Assembly (NCBI GenBank): GCA_018434245.1
Contig: JAHDPQ010000112.1
Span: 1-38,143 of the forward strand
DNA length: 38,143 nt
Reading direction: 5' to 3'
Origin: Oscillospiraceae bacterium
GTDB taxonomy: Bacteria > Bacillota > Clostridia > Oscillospirales > Ruminococcaceae
The position numbers and the translations under genes are program-made. Under the pieces are notes generated by a model. It saw only the letters and a program-made list of their open reading frames with translations, was not told the DNA's origin and ran no database searches. Below, piece by piece: positions 1 to 8,101 of the stretch. The stretch's first letter is position 1; the number at the start of each line of letters is the position of its first letter.

Positions 1-9
1 GTGGATGTA

Positions 10-616
10 AGCTCCATATTGGAGCTACGATTGTTCAGCTAGCGCTGAACTGAAGGTTGTCGCTGCCGCGACGGGCGTTACTTTTCCCCACGGAAAAGTA
101 ACCAAAACGTGTATTAAGACCTGTGCAGGGAGGCCTGGCCGGCCCCCCTCGCAACCCCCCGCGACAAAGAAACTGCCACGAAAAGGTTGCGTTCTCCCGA
201 GCATCCTCGCCTTAGGTTAGCGGGCCGTAAACGTCGCTTTGCGACAACGGCCACCGAAAGAGAGGATACTTCTTAGGTTTTTATATCCTTACCGCTCGTT
301 GTCCTCGTCTCTCGGACGCCTTGCGGCGGTCAAGGGAAAATCACACATTGCCCTTTCCCTTTGTTCGTACCTACGTACCCAAGCATTGATGCTGCTTAGG
401 CATACAACCCTCCGGAAAACGTTTAATAGGAGTAGCATCTATAGCTAAGCAGCTACGGAACGCGGGGATACAAAGGGGTGTCAAACCCCTTTGAGAGGGG
501 TTTGGGGAAACTCCCCCAACGGGAGTACAGAGGGCGGCGCCCTCTGGCGTGTTTTGCCTCCTTTTGCACGAACAAAAGGAGGGGCCCTGCCGCGGCCTGA
601 GCGGCAAGTGTGCCGC
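10..616. repeat. Array of consecutive perfect hairpins, probable dispersed intergenic repeat
   Basis: At least ten inverted repeats follow one another: 10-26 (7 bp stem), 33-50 (7 bp), 59-72 (5 bp), 77-102 (11 bp, 4-nt loop), 223-252 (6 bp plus inner 5 bp), 319-335 (5 bp), 442-455 (5 bp), 482-504 (9 bp), 511-525 (5 bp), 528-546 (8 bp), 557-582 (10 bp) and 601-616 (6 bp). All stems listed are perfect Watson-Crick. No open reading frame here has a good ribosome binding site or recognisable protein. The cluster resembles hairpin-rich intergenic repeats I associate with gut Ruminococcaceae, but that is recollection, not a search. Confidence 0.7.
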
Positions 617-728
617 GATGCTCGTCGCGAAAGGAGAAGCCGCTCTGGAAACAGAAGAAATCGCCGCTTCGGCACAAGCACTCTGCTGCGGCTCAAGTGC
701 GACCACGATGCTCTTCGCGGAAAGAGAA
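616..728. repeat. Imperfect direct repeat, two ~23-nt copies
   Basis: A unit beginning CGATGCTCGTCGCGAAAGGA at 616-638 recurs at 706-728 with 20 of 23 bases identical. The copies are 90 nt apart and both are preceded by a similar CAAGTG-containing stretch. The region looks like decayed tandem duplication next to the hairpin array. The rest of 729-938 holds nothing I can identify apart from the leader of the next gene. Confidence 0.5.
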
Positions 729-938
729 ACACCTTTGGCTTTCAAAAATATCAACACCGAAATCGGTATTTACCTTGCAGCCATTATATCATGACCACGA
801 TTCAAAAGCCATTGCCAACAGGAGGATTTGCCTTACACCGTCTGCCTTCTGGTAAATAATGCTACTGATATTGGCAGATTATCCGTTAAAAATAATGAAG
901 AAACTGTATTCAAAGTCATCATCAGGGGGAATATATTC

Positions 939-2204
939 ATGAAAACCAAACTGCTTTGCACTGCTTTGGCTGTTTTTTTTGTTCTGTCTGGACCGACGCT
1001 GACCATAAAAGCTTTGGAAAATCCATTTGCCACCCGTTCGGTGCTGAGCCGTTCGCTGGAACAAAAAAACGCTCTAGTGTCGGTCGAAGCTGGGCAACTG
1101 CTGGAATTTTCCGCTGCCGATCTGGAGCGCAGGTTGGAGCTGGAAAAGGGTTCTCTTCAGGGTGTTACCGTCACCGGCCTGCCGGATTCTCAATTCGGAG
1201 GCCTGTTTGTAGACGGCGTAGAGGTGGCGGATTACGAATTCTTAGAACGTTCCCAGTTGAATAAGCTATGCTTTGCCGCTGCAACCACTGTAGGAACCGC
1301 GACCATGAGCCTACTGCCTCAGGGGAAAGGGGCGGGTGCGGCCACTTTGAATATTCAGGTGCTGGCTCAGGCCAACCGCCCCCCAGTGCTGGAAAGCCTT
1401 TCTTTGGAAACGGGGAAGAATGTCTCAGCCTATAGCTATCTCACCGCTTGGGACCCCGACGGTGATCCGGTGCGCCTGCAACTGATTTCCTCCCCTAAAA
1501 AGGGGGAAGTGACCCTTTCTGGAATGAATCTGGTTTATCAGCCCTGGCAGAACAAAACAGGGTCCGACTCCTTCCTCCTCTGTGCGGTGGACAGCAAGGG
1601 AGCCTACTCCTCGGAAAGCACTGTAAGCGTATCCATTCAAAAGGATAAACGCAGCTTTTTCTACGTCGATATGCCTCTTCATCCCAGCCAGTACGCCGCT
1701 TTAATGCTCCATGATGTGGGAGTTTATACCGGGGAACAAATTGGCGGCAGCTACTTCTTTCAGCCGGATCTGCAGAGGAACCGGGCGGATTTTTTAGTGT
1801 GGCTGCTTACGGCGGCAGGCATGGCCGACTCCCTGACTCCCACGGTGAACACCGGACTGCCGGACGATGAAAACATCCCCCTTCACTACAAGCGGTACGT
1901 CAAAAAGGCGGTGGAGGAGGGGCTAATCTCCTCCAGCCGGGAATTTGCTTGGCAGGAGATTCCCACCCGGGCGGAATGCGTTGTCCTGACGGCCAGGGCC
2001 GCCAAGATCGGGGATGTAAAAACCTATCCCCTGACCATGGCCGATGCGGATGCCCTGCCCGACTGGTCGGTAAAATCCTACCGGGACCTGTCCGCCTACC
2101 GCATGCTGGATTTATATGACGGTTATGCCCATCCAAAGGCTCCCCTCACCAACGCTTACGCGGCAGATTTGTGCTGGCAGCTTTACAAACACACCCACCG
2201 GTAA
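939..2204 (+). CDS. Secreted Ig-like / SLH-like surface protein
   Basis: A 421-residue exported protein of unknown specific function. The ATG at 939 follows AGGGGGA and begins a clear signal peptide (MKTK, then a hydrophobic stretch to about residue 25). An in-frame start at 828 would bury this signal, so it is rejected. Residues about 147-235 look like an Ig-like/cadherin-like tandem-repeat domain (NRPPVLES; WDPDGDPV; SDSFLLCAVDSKGAYS). The C-terminal 180 residues contain stretches resembling S-layer homology repeats (RADFLVWLLTAAGM; DADALPDWSVKSYRDLSAY), which in the family bind secondary cell-wall polymers. This suggests a protein held on the cell wall. Domain assignment is by pattern only; the SLH match is diverged. 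It lies just upstream of a peptidase lipoprotein in the same direction. Confidence 0.75.
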   Translation: MKTKLLCTALAVFFVLSGPTLTIKALENPFATRSVLSRSLEQKNALVSVEAGQLLEFSAADLERRLELEKGSLQGVTVTGLPDSQFGGLFVDGVEVADYEFLERSQLNKLCFAAATTVGTATMSLLPQGKGAGAATLNIQVLAQANRPPVLESLSLETGKNVSAYSYLTAWDPDGDPVRLQLISSPKKGEVTLSGMNLVYQPWQNKTGSDSFLLCAVDSKGAYSSESTVSVSIQKDKRSFFYVDMPLHPSQYAALMLHDVGVYTGEQIGGSYFFQPDLQRNRADFLVWLLTAAGMADSLTPTVNTGLPDDENIPLHYKRYVKKAVEEGLISSSREFAWQEIPTRAECVVLTARAAKIGDVKTYPLTMADADALPDWSVKSYRDLSAYRMLDLYDGYAHPKAPLTNAYAADLCWQLYKHTHR

Positions 2205-2279
2205 TCACAAAGTCCGGCGTTGCTCCCCAGGCGGCATTATGCTACAATAAAGGCATCGCCGCCCAAGGGAGAGAATGCC

Positions 2280-3080
2280 ATGAAGGTCTTAATCATACCG
2301 TTATGTCTGCTTCTGCTACTGCCCGGATGCTGGACGGCAGGCGCCTTGCAGTCAGTTTCGCAGCAGACTGCCGCGGAGCAGAAAGTTCTGGTGCAGAAGC
2401 AGGCTTCCTTGGAGCAAGAAGCTTCGGAGTATTGGGCGGAGGCCGCCCCCACCGTAGAAAATGAGCCTGCAGAAGCTCTGTATTCCCCGGCGGAGGGCTT
2501 TGCTGTGTACCCCCTTTCCCTCGAGCTGGAAGAACGGATTGCAGGAAACTCCTGGCAGGAAAACGACTTCCTTGCCCTGGAGGATTTGCACTACCTAACC
2601 CTACTCCATCTAGATTTTGAGGGAAGCATCCGGCAGGGGGAGATGATTGTCCACCACAGTCTGGCCCGGGAGGTAGCCGATATCTTTTGGGAACTTTATC
2701 AGGTCGGGTACCCCATTCACCGGGTATCCCTGGTGGAGGAGTTTGACTGTGATGACACCGCTTCCATGGAAGCGAACAACACCTCCTGCTTCAACATGCG
2801 CCTGATTTCCGGAACTCAGCGCCCCTCCAATCACAGCTACGGCAGCGCGGTGGACCTGAACCCCCTGCAAAATCCCTATGTCACGGCAAGCGCGGTGCGG
2901 CCCTCCCGGGAGTATCTGGAGCGGGGCGATGCAAGGCCGGGAATGATTACCGAAGGGGATCTCTGCTACGAGGCCTTTGTCTCTCGGGGCTGGAGCTGGG
3001 GAGGTTATTGGCCCCACCCCGACTACCAGCATTTTGAAAAGTCGGTGGAGTCGTCCAGCCAAAATCGCGGTTTAAAGTAA
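2280..3080 (+). CDS. M15-family D,D-/L,D-carboxypeptidase-like lipoprotein
   Basis: A 266-residue lipoprotein of the peptidase M15 (VanY/L-Ala-D-Glu peptidase-like) group, probably trimming peptidoglycan stem peptides outside the membrane. The ATG at 2280 follows AAGGGAGAG. A hydrophobic stretch ends in the lipobox LPGC with Cys17. Zinc-site motifs are SNHSYGSAVDLNP (His185, Asp192) and the C-terminal WPHPDYQHFE (His251, Glu253), as expected for M15C-type enzymes. Residues 25-70 are a polar linker. It is followed by its own terminator. The exact bond cleaved cannot be read from sequence. Confidence 0.85.
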   Translation: MKVLIIPLCLLLLLPGCWTAGALQSVSQQTAAEQKVLVQKQASLEQEASEYWAEAAPTVENEPAEALYSPAEGFAVYPLSLELEERIAGNSWQENDFLALEDLHYLTLLHLDFEGSIRQGEMIVHHSLAREVADIFWELYQVGYPIHRVSLVEEFDCDDTASMEANNTSCFNMRLISGTQRPSNHSYGSAVDLNPLQNPYVTASAVRPSREYLERGDARPGMITEGDLCYEAFVSRGWSWGGYWPHPDYQHFEKSVESSSQNRGLK

Positions 3081-3135
3081 AAAGTATGCCTTAGCTAAAC
3101 TCGTTATGCTGATCGGTCACATCGCTATAAATACA

Positions 3136-3162
3136 AAAAACCCGCATCATAATGGGGTTTTT
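3136..3162 (+). terminator. Intrinsic terminator after peptidase gene
   Basis: An 8-bp stem AAAAACCC / GGGTTTTT with an 11-nt loop ends in a T-run. It separates the peptidase gene from the mntP transcription unit. Confidence 0.75.
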
Positions 3163-3167
3163 CTGCC

Positions 3168-3196
3168 TTGACATTCCCGGATGGCCATGTTAGAAT
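3168..3196 (+). promoter_or_regulatory. SigA-type promoter of the mntP unit
   Basis: TTGACA (3168-3173), 17-nt spacer, TAGAAT (3191-3196). Transcription would begin near 3203, exactly at the start of the riboswitch. Confidence 0.85.
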
Positions 3197-3202
3197 CCAT
3201 AT

Positions 3203-3346
3203 GATTCACTCGTGGGGGAGTAGTCAGCGCAATAGCGTGGCAAGTCAACATGCTGACCTTTTCGGGTCTGGCTTGTCTTAAAAGGCGAGACTCACGTGTA
3301 TCCCAAGTCCTTGGGGCTTTTGGGCTGCGCGTGGTTTTTATGAGGG
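3203..3346 (+). promoter_or_regulatory. yybP-ykoY manganese riboswitch aptamer
   Basis: The leader carries the two conserved pieces of the yybP-ykoY class: GGGGGAGTAGTCAGC at about 3214-3228 and GTCAACATGCTGAC at about 3244-3257. A basal helix forms between about 3208-3214 and 3294-3300 with one mismatch. A strong terminator follows, and the downstream gene is mntP. In this family Mn2+ binding stabilises an anti-terminating fold, so export is switched on when manganese is high. Aptamer edges are approximate. Confidence 0.88.
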
Positions 3347-3383
3347 AAACCCAGACAGTCCAAGGGGATTGTCTGGGTTTTTT
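3347..3383 (+). terminator. Riboswitch expression-platform terminator
   Basis: AAACCCAGACAGTCC pairs with GGATTGTCTGGGTTT around the loop AAGG (about 15 bp including one wobble), followed by T6. Its place between aptamer and mntP makes it the regulated terminator. Confidence 0.88.
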
Positions 3384-3419
3384 GTTGTAGCATATAACCC
3401 AGCATGGAAAGAAGTGCAT

Positions 3420-3505
3420 GGGGGAAGATAGAAGTGCCGTCGTGGCGGCATCGATCTATCCCCCACAGGACGGGCTGCCTGCAATTAATGCAAGCCCTTA
3501 ATGTA
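3420..3505 (+). other. Two further leader stem-loops before mntP
   Basis: Downstream of the terminator, a long hairpin pairs GGGGGAAGATAGA (from 3420) with TCTATCCCCC (about 3455-3464). A second joins GGGCT (3472-3476) to AGCCC. They lie in the mntP 5' untranslated region just before the ribosome binding site. Role unknown; mRNA stability or a second control point is possible. Confidence 0.5.
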
Positions 3506-3519
3506 AGAGGAGAGTAGAC

Positions 3520-4149
3520 ATGGGTTTTTTGGAGCTGTTTCTCATTGCGGTTGGTCTTTCAGCGGATGCCTTTGCGGTTTCGGTCTGTACCGGGCTGACG
3601 CTGGAGGAGTTTAAGTGGAAGAAGGCGCTGATTACAGGGCTTTACTTTGGCATCTTTCAGGCGGCTATGCCCCTGACCGGCTATCTGGTGGGACACTTCT
3701 TTGCGGATATGATTGTGGCCTATGACCACTGGATTGCCTTTTTGTTGCTGGCGCTCATCGGCGGTAAGATGATTCGGGAAAGCTACGAAAATCCCGAATG
3801 TTGCAGCGATGCCTACCAGATTCCCACCAGCCCTTCTGCGGAAGGGGAGGGCACTCTTTACATCACGCAGGAGGCTTCTTTGGGTCCCGCCCGAATGCTG
3901 CCTCTGGCTCTGGCCACCAGCATTGATGCTCTGGCGGTGGGGGTAACCTTTTCCTTTCTGTCGGTGAAGATTATGCCTGCGGTTTCCTTTATCGGCATGA
4001 CCACTCTGGCCCTTTCCATGGTGGGCGTCAAGGTGGGCCACACCTTCGGTTCCCGATACAAGTCCAAAGCGGAGCGAATTGGCGGCGTCATCCTCATTCT
4101 CATAGGGCTGAAAATCCTACTGGAGCATCTGGGCGTCATCGGATTCTAA
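3520..4149 (+). CDS. mntP: Manganese efflux pump MntP
   Basis: A 209-residue integral membrane Mn2+ exporter of the MntP (YebN/DUF204) family. Six hydrophobic segments are visible in two halves. Each half carries the conserved acidic motif: ADAFAVSV (Asp16) in helix 1 and SIDALAVGV in helix 4. The halves are joined by a polar cytoplasmic loop of about 35 residues (PECCSDAYQIPTS and on), making the protein slightly longer than the usual 185-190 residues. The ATG at 3520 follows AGAGGAGAG. The yybP-ykoY riboswitch upstream agrees with the assignment and implies induction by excess manganese. Confidence 0.95.
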   Translation: MGFLELFLIAVGLSADAFAVSVCTGLTLEEFKWKKALITGLYFGIFQAAMPLTGYLVGHFFADMIVAYDHWIAFLLLALIGGKMIRESYENPECCSDAYQIPTSPSAEGEGTLYITQEASLGPARMLPLALATSIDALAVGVTFSFLSVKIMPAVSFIGMTTLALSMVGVKVGHTFGSRYKSKAERIGGVILILIGLKILLEHLGVIGF

Positions 4150-4185
4150 CGGCGCAACCTGTTGCGATTTTCCTTGGGACAGGCT

Positions 4186-4214
4186 TTGCGTGGGACTGGG
4201 GTTTATGATACAAT
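4186..4214 (+). promoter_or_regulatory. Promoter of yjbQ-exoA
   Basis: TTGCGT (4186-4191), 17-nt spacer, TACAAT (4209-4214), 30 nt before the GTG start. A small inverted repeat CGCAAC-CT-GTTGCG at 4153-4166 followed by ATTTTCCTT may weakly terminate mntP. Confidence 0.65.
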
Positions 4215-4243
4215 GAATATCATCACCAAGGAGCTGATTTATC

Positions 4244-4657
4244 GTGTCGGTCCGGGAATTTAACCTTTCTACTCCGCGGGAAGGGATGATCAACATTACC
4301 TCACACGTGCAGCAGGCAGTGAAGGAAAGCGGCATCACCAGCGGACTTTGTGTCGTCTTTACCCCTCACACCACGGCGGCCATCACCATCAATGAAAACG
4401 CAGACCCCGACGTGATGCGGGATTTTATACTGGGAATGGATACCGCCTTTCCCGACAACAGGGCCTTTCGCCACGGGGAGGGGAATTCCCCCGCTCACCT
4501 CAAATCCAGCAGCGTAGGCTGTTCCGAAACCATTATAGTGGAACAGGGCCGCCTGCTGCTGGGGACTTGGCAGGGCATTTGGTTCTGCGAGTTTGACGGA
4601 CCCAGAAGCCGCCGCTTTTGGGTGAAAATCATTTCCGACGGGGGAGTGGGAGCATGA
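4244..4657 (+). CDS. YjbQ / UPF0047 family protein
   Basis: A 137-residue single-domain protein of the YjbQ/UPF0047 family, members of which show weak thiamine-phosphate synthase activity; the physiological role is unsettled. Signature motifs are TPHTTAAITINENADPDV (His42), RHGEGNSPAHLKSS (His77, His85) and LLGTWQGIWFCEFDGPRSR. Full family length. The start is GTG at 4244, preceded by AAGGAG with a suitable gap. The stop codon overlaps the exoA start (ATGA), so the two genes are translationally coupled. Confidence 0.9.
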   Translation: MSVREFNLSTPREGMINITSHVQQAVKESGITSGLCVVFTPHTTAAITINENADPDVMRDFILGMDTAFPDNRAFRHGEGNSPAHLKSSSVGCSETIIVEQGRLLLGTWQGIWFCEFDGPRSRRFWVKIISDGGVGA

Positions 4658-5409
4658 AGCTGGTATCATGGAACGTCAACGGGCTGCGGGCCTGTTTGAA
4701 CAAGGGTTTTCTGGAAGCTTTTGAAGCGCTGGATGCCGATATTGTTTGCCTGCAGGAAACTAAAATGGAGCAGGGTCAGGCGGAAATCGACCTGCCTGGC
4801 TATCACGAGATTTGGAACAGCGCACAGAAGAAGGGCTATTCCGGCACCGCTGTCTTTACCCGCCAAATCCCTAAGGCTCAGTCTTTGGGGATGGGGGTGG
4901 AGGAAATGGACGGGGAGGGCCGGGTGATTCTGCTGGATTACGAGGATTTCTATCTGGTCAACGTCTACACCCCCAACTCCCAGCGGGAGCTGGCCCGTCT
5001 GGATTACCGCATGGAGTGGGAGGATACCTTCCGGGGCTTTCTGCAGGAGTTGGATAGCCGCCGCCCTGTCATCATCTGCGGGGATTTGAACGTGGCCCAT
5101 CAGGAAATTGACATCAAAAACGCCAAGAGCAACCGCCGCAATGCCGGCTTTACCGATGAAGAGCGGGGCAAGATGACCCAGCTTCTGGAGGCAGGCTTTT
5201 CCGATACCTTCCGCACCCTGTATCCAGACCGGGAGGATGCCTACACCTGGTGGTCCTTCCGGGCTAACGCCAGAGAGAGGAACATCGGCTGGCGACTGGA
5301 CTACTTTTTGGCCTCTAACCGCCTGATGGAGAAGGTGACCGCCGCCGAAATCCACCCCCATGTCATGGGCAGCGACCACTGCCCCATTTCGTTGGAAATC
5401 GACCTGTAA
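4654..5409 (+). CDS. exoA: Exodeoxyribonuclease III (ExoA/Xth family)
   Basis: A 251-residue AP endonuclease / 3'-5' exonuclease used in base-excision repair. All family motifs are present: MKLVSWNVNGLRA, CLQETK (catalytic Glu), YTPNSQREL, CGDLNVAH (Asp/Asn active site), WRLDYFLAS and the C-terminal GSDHCPI (His). The ATG at 4654 overlaps the yjbQ stop; a longer frame from 4618 would add 12 residues absent from the family. A terminator follows. Confidence 0.95.
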   Translation: MKLVSWNVNGLRACLNKGFLEAFEALDADIVCLQETKMEQGQAEIDLPGYHEIWNSAQKKGYSGTAVFTRQIPKAQSLGMGVEEMDGEGRVILLDYEDFYLVNVYTPNSQRELARLDYRMEWEDTFRGFLQELDSRRPVIICGDLNVAHQEIDIKNAKSNRRNAGFTDEERGKMTQLLEAGFSDTFRTLYPDREDAYTWWSFRANARERNIGWRLDYFLASNRLMEKVTAAEIHPHVMGSDHCPISLEIDL

Positions 5410-5420
5410 TGCTTCAACCC

Positions 5421-5445
5421 AACCGGCCTGAGGAGGCCGGTTTTT
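5421..5445 (+). terminator. Terminator after exoA
   Basis: AACCGGCC / GGCCGGTT stem with a 6-nt loop, followed by a T-run. Confidence 0.85.
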
Positions 5446-5532
5446 CCTTGCGCTAATAGGGAACCCACCTTCTGCCGGAGGGGTAGAGGGAGCACCTTTC
5501 GGTTAAAATATCCATATCATACAAAAATTGTA

Positions 5533-5570
5533 TTGCAATGAATTGGTGGCTGTGATACAATATATGGTAC
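5533..5570 (+). promoter_or_regulatory. nrdJ promoter with candidate NrdR box
   Basis: TTGCAA (5533-5538), 17-nt spacer, TACAAT (5556-5561). The stretch ATACAATATATGGTAC (5555-5570) overlaps the -10 and matches the NrdR-box consensus as I remember it at about 12 of 16 positions. A perfect inverted repeat, ATACAA-AAA-TTGTAT, lies at 5519-5533. NrdR control is inferred; the usual second box at a helical-phase distance is not obvious. Confidence 0.6.
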
Positions 5571-5619
5571 TTAAAACAATACAAAAACGCAAGATGTTGA
5601 AAAATATGGAGGAAGAGCA

Positions 5620-7980
5620 TTGAAATTGACAAAAAATGCCGTAACGGTTTTAGAAAAGCGCTATATCTCCAGAGATGAGCAGGGGAACCTCACCGAGACG
5701 GTGGAAGGGCTGTTTGATCGGGTGGCGGGAGCCATTGCCCAAGCGGACCTGACCTTTGATCCCAAGGCGGATGTCAAAAAGACTCAAAAAAAATTCTATC
5801 AAATGATGACCGACCTTGAGTTTTTGCCCAACTCTCCCACCTTGATGAACGCGGGCAAGGAGCTGGGGCAGCTTTCCGCCTGCTTTGTGCTGCCGGTAGA
5901 GGACAGCATGGAGGCCATCTTTGAGGCCATCAAGCAGGCGGCCCTCATTCACAAATCCGGCGGAGGCACCGGCTTTTCTTTTTCCCGACTGCGCCCGACA
6001 GGGAGCACCGTCAAATCCACTGGGGGAGTGGCCAGCGGACCCATCTCCTTTATGCGGGTGTTCAATATGGCTACCGAGGCCGTCAAGCAGGGGGGAACCC
6101 GCCGGGGAGCTAACATGGGTATCCTGCGGGTGGATCACCCGGATATTCTGGACTTCATCAACTGCAAAAAGGATAACGCCGACATTCAGAACTTTAATAT
6201 CTCGGTAGGGGTGACCGAAGCCTTTATGGAGGCGGTGGAAAAAGGAGAGGATTACCACCTGATTCATCCCGTCACCAAGGAGGCGGTGGGAACCCTCAGC
6301 GCCCGCAAGGTGTTTGATGAGATTGTGGCAGGTGCGTGGCAAAACGGGGAGCCGGGCATCATCTTTTTGGACAGGCTCAACCGGGACAACCCCATTCCGG
6401 GCCAAGGTGAGATCGAAAGCACCAACCCCTGTGGCGAACAGCCTCTGCTGCCCTACGAAAGCTGCAACTTGGGCTCCATCAACCTCTACAACATGATGCG
6501 CAGCAAAGAGGGCCGCTGGGAAATTGACTGGTCCAAGCTGGAAAAGACGGTAAAAAACGCCGTGCATTTTTTGGACAATGTCATCGAGGTCAACAAGTAT
6601 CCCTTGGATATGATCGAAACCGTCACCAAGCAGAGCCGAAAGATCGGTCTTGGAGTCATGGGCTTTGCCGACATGCTCCTGCGGATGGGAACCCCCTACG
6701 ATAGTGACGAAGGTGTGGCCCTGGGCGGCGAGGTGATGCGCTTTATTCAGGAGAAGGGGCATAAGGCCTCCATGGAGCTTGCCAAAACAAGAGGAGCCTT
6801 CCCTCTCTTTGAGGAGAGCACCTTCCGGGATGGCCAGCCCCTGCGCAATGCCACCGTCACCACCATTGCCCCTACCGGAACCCTTTCCATTCTGGCGGGG
6901 TGCTCGTCGGGGGTGGAACCTGTCTTTGCCTACGCTTACATCCGCAACATCATGGACGATACTGAGCTGCTGGAGGTTAACCCCGTGCTCCGCACCGTGC
7001 TGGAGGAGCGGAACCTCTACAGTGACGAGATTATGCGCAAGATAGCTCAGGAGGGGACTCTTGCCCACATCCAAGAGCTGCCGGAGGATATCCGAAAGGT
7101 CTTTGTTTGCTCCCACGACATTGCTCCGGAATATCACGTGCGGATGCAGGCGGCTTTTCAGGATCACACCGACAATGCGGTGTCCAAGACGGTGAACTTC
7201 GTCAACAGCGCCACCAAAGAGGAAGTGGCGGAGGTGTACCGACTGGCCTACCGTCTGGGCTGCAAGGGAACCACCATCTACCGGGACGGTAGTCGCTTTG
7301 CCCAGACCCTCAACATCGGCAAGGTGAAGCGGGAAGGGGAGCAGGAAGTGGAAGCTGTTTCAGAACCCCAAACTCCGGCGGAAGCTCCTGTGATCACGCC
7401 CCGGGACCGCTCCGAAAGTATGCTGGGCGTCACCAAGCGGGTGCGCATCGGCTGCGGAAACCTTTACATCACCGTAAATTACGACGATCTGGGCATCTGC
7501 GAGGTCTTTACCTCCACCGGAAAGGCAGGGGGGTGCCCCTCCCAGAGCGAGGCCACTGCTCGCCTGGCTTCGGTGGCGCTGCGGGCAGGGTTGGACGTAG
7601 ACGAAGTGGTCCGTCAGCTCCGGGGCATCCGCTGCCCCTCCACCATCCGCCAGCAGGGGATGAAGTGCACCTCCTGCCCCGATGCCATCGCCCGAGTCAT
7701 CAAAGAGGTGGACGACAACCTGAAAAGCGGACGGCTTTCCGCCATCAACGGAGCAAGAGCCATCCTTTATAAGTTCTGCCCCGAATGCGGAACCCCCCTG
7801 AATACCGAAGGCACCAGCCAAACCTGCCCCGGCTGCGGCTTTACCCGGGGGATTGGCAAACAGGAAAAGAAGAAAGATCAAAAAGGCGCCGGAAGCCGTT
7901 GCCCCGACTGCGGCGAAAAACTGGAGCACGAGGGCGGCTGTGTCTCCTGCCGCAACTGTGGCTATTCCAAGTGTAACTGA
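5620..7980 (+). CDS. nrdJ: B12-dependent class II ribonucleotide reductase
   Basis: A 786-residue adenosylcobalamin-dependent ribonucleoside-diphosphate reductase making deoxyribonucleotides without oxygen. The TTG start at 5620 sits 7 nt after GGAGG. Key residues: the redox pair Cys88 (SACFVLP) and Cys282 (ESCNLGSINL), and the radical loop NPCGE (Cys271, Glu273). A TSCPD domain follows at about 610-700 (GCGNLYITVNYDD; MKCTSCPDAI). The C-terminus has two zinc ribbons, CPECGTP..CPGCGF and CPDCGEK..CRNCGYSKCN. The last is the usual redox tail of NrdJ; the other looks like an extra copy. No cobalamin riboswitch is visible upstream. Confidence 0.96.
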   Translation: MKLTKNAVTVLEKRYISRDEQGNLTETVEGLFDRVAGAIAQADLTFDPKADVKKTQKKFYQMMTDLEFLPNSPTLMNAGKELGQLSACFVLPVEDSMEAIFEAIKQAALIHKSGGGTGFSFSRLRPTGSTVKSTGGVASGPISFMRVFNMATEAVKQGGTRRGANMGILRVDHPDILDFINCKKDNADIQNFNISVGVTEAFMEAVEKGEDYHLIHPVTKEAVGTLSARKVFDEIVAGAWQNGEPGIIFLDRLNRDNPIPGQGEIESTNPCGEQPLLPYESCNLGSINLYNMMRSKEGRWEIDWSKLEKTVKNAVHFLDNVIEVNKYPLDMIETVTKQSRKIGLGVMGFADMLLRMGTPYDSDEGVALGGEVMRFIQEKGHKASMELAKTRGAFPLFEESTFRDGQPLRNATVTTIAPTGTLSILAGCSSGVEPVFAYAYIRNIMDDTELLEVNPVLRTVLEERNLYSDEIMRKIAQEGTLAHIQELPEDIRKVFVCSHDIAPEYHVRMQAAFQDHTDNAVSKTVNFVNSATKEEVAEVYRLAYRLGCKGTTIYRDGSRFAQTLNIGKVKREGEQEVEAVSEPQTPAEAPVITPRDRSESMLGVTKRVRIGCGNLYITVNYDDLGICEVFTSTGKAGGCPSQSEATARLASVALRAGLDVDEVVRQLRGIRCPSTIRQQGMKCTSCPDAIARVIKEVDDNLKSGRLSAINGARAILYKFCPECGTPLNTEGTSQTCPGCGFTRGIGKQEKKKDQKGAGSRCPDCGEKLEHEGGCVSCRNCGYSKCN

Positions 7981-8101
7981 CGAACTTGACAGTCTACCCC
8001 AAAGCACCCCAAAGCATTTGCGGCTGATCCCCGGTGATTTCCGCCTGTTTGACGCATGAAGCTTCCTGCTTCTGCCAAGAATATAGGCGGAGGTGATAGT
8101 C

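Noticed and set aside
239-448. 69-codon ORF on the plus strand
   Set aside because: No ribosome binding site, basic low-information composition, and it crosses several perfect hairpins.
491-859. Several overlapping ORFs of 74-128 codons on both strands at 371-859
   Set aside because: They lie in the hairpin-rich repeat region, overlap one another in many frames, are rich in Arg, Ser and Pro, and lack convincing ribosome binding sites.
3147-3419. Minus-strand ORF of 90 codons
   Set aside because: It is antisense to the Mn riboswitch and terminator, which fully explain the conservation of this stretch.
5650-7167. Minus-strand ORF of 505 codons
   Set aside because: Antisense shadow of nrdJ caused by GC-rich codon use; no family resemblance, and the sense gene is certain.
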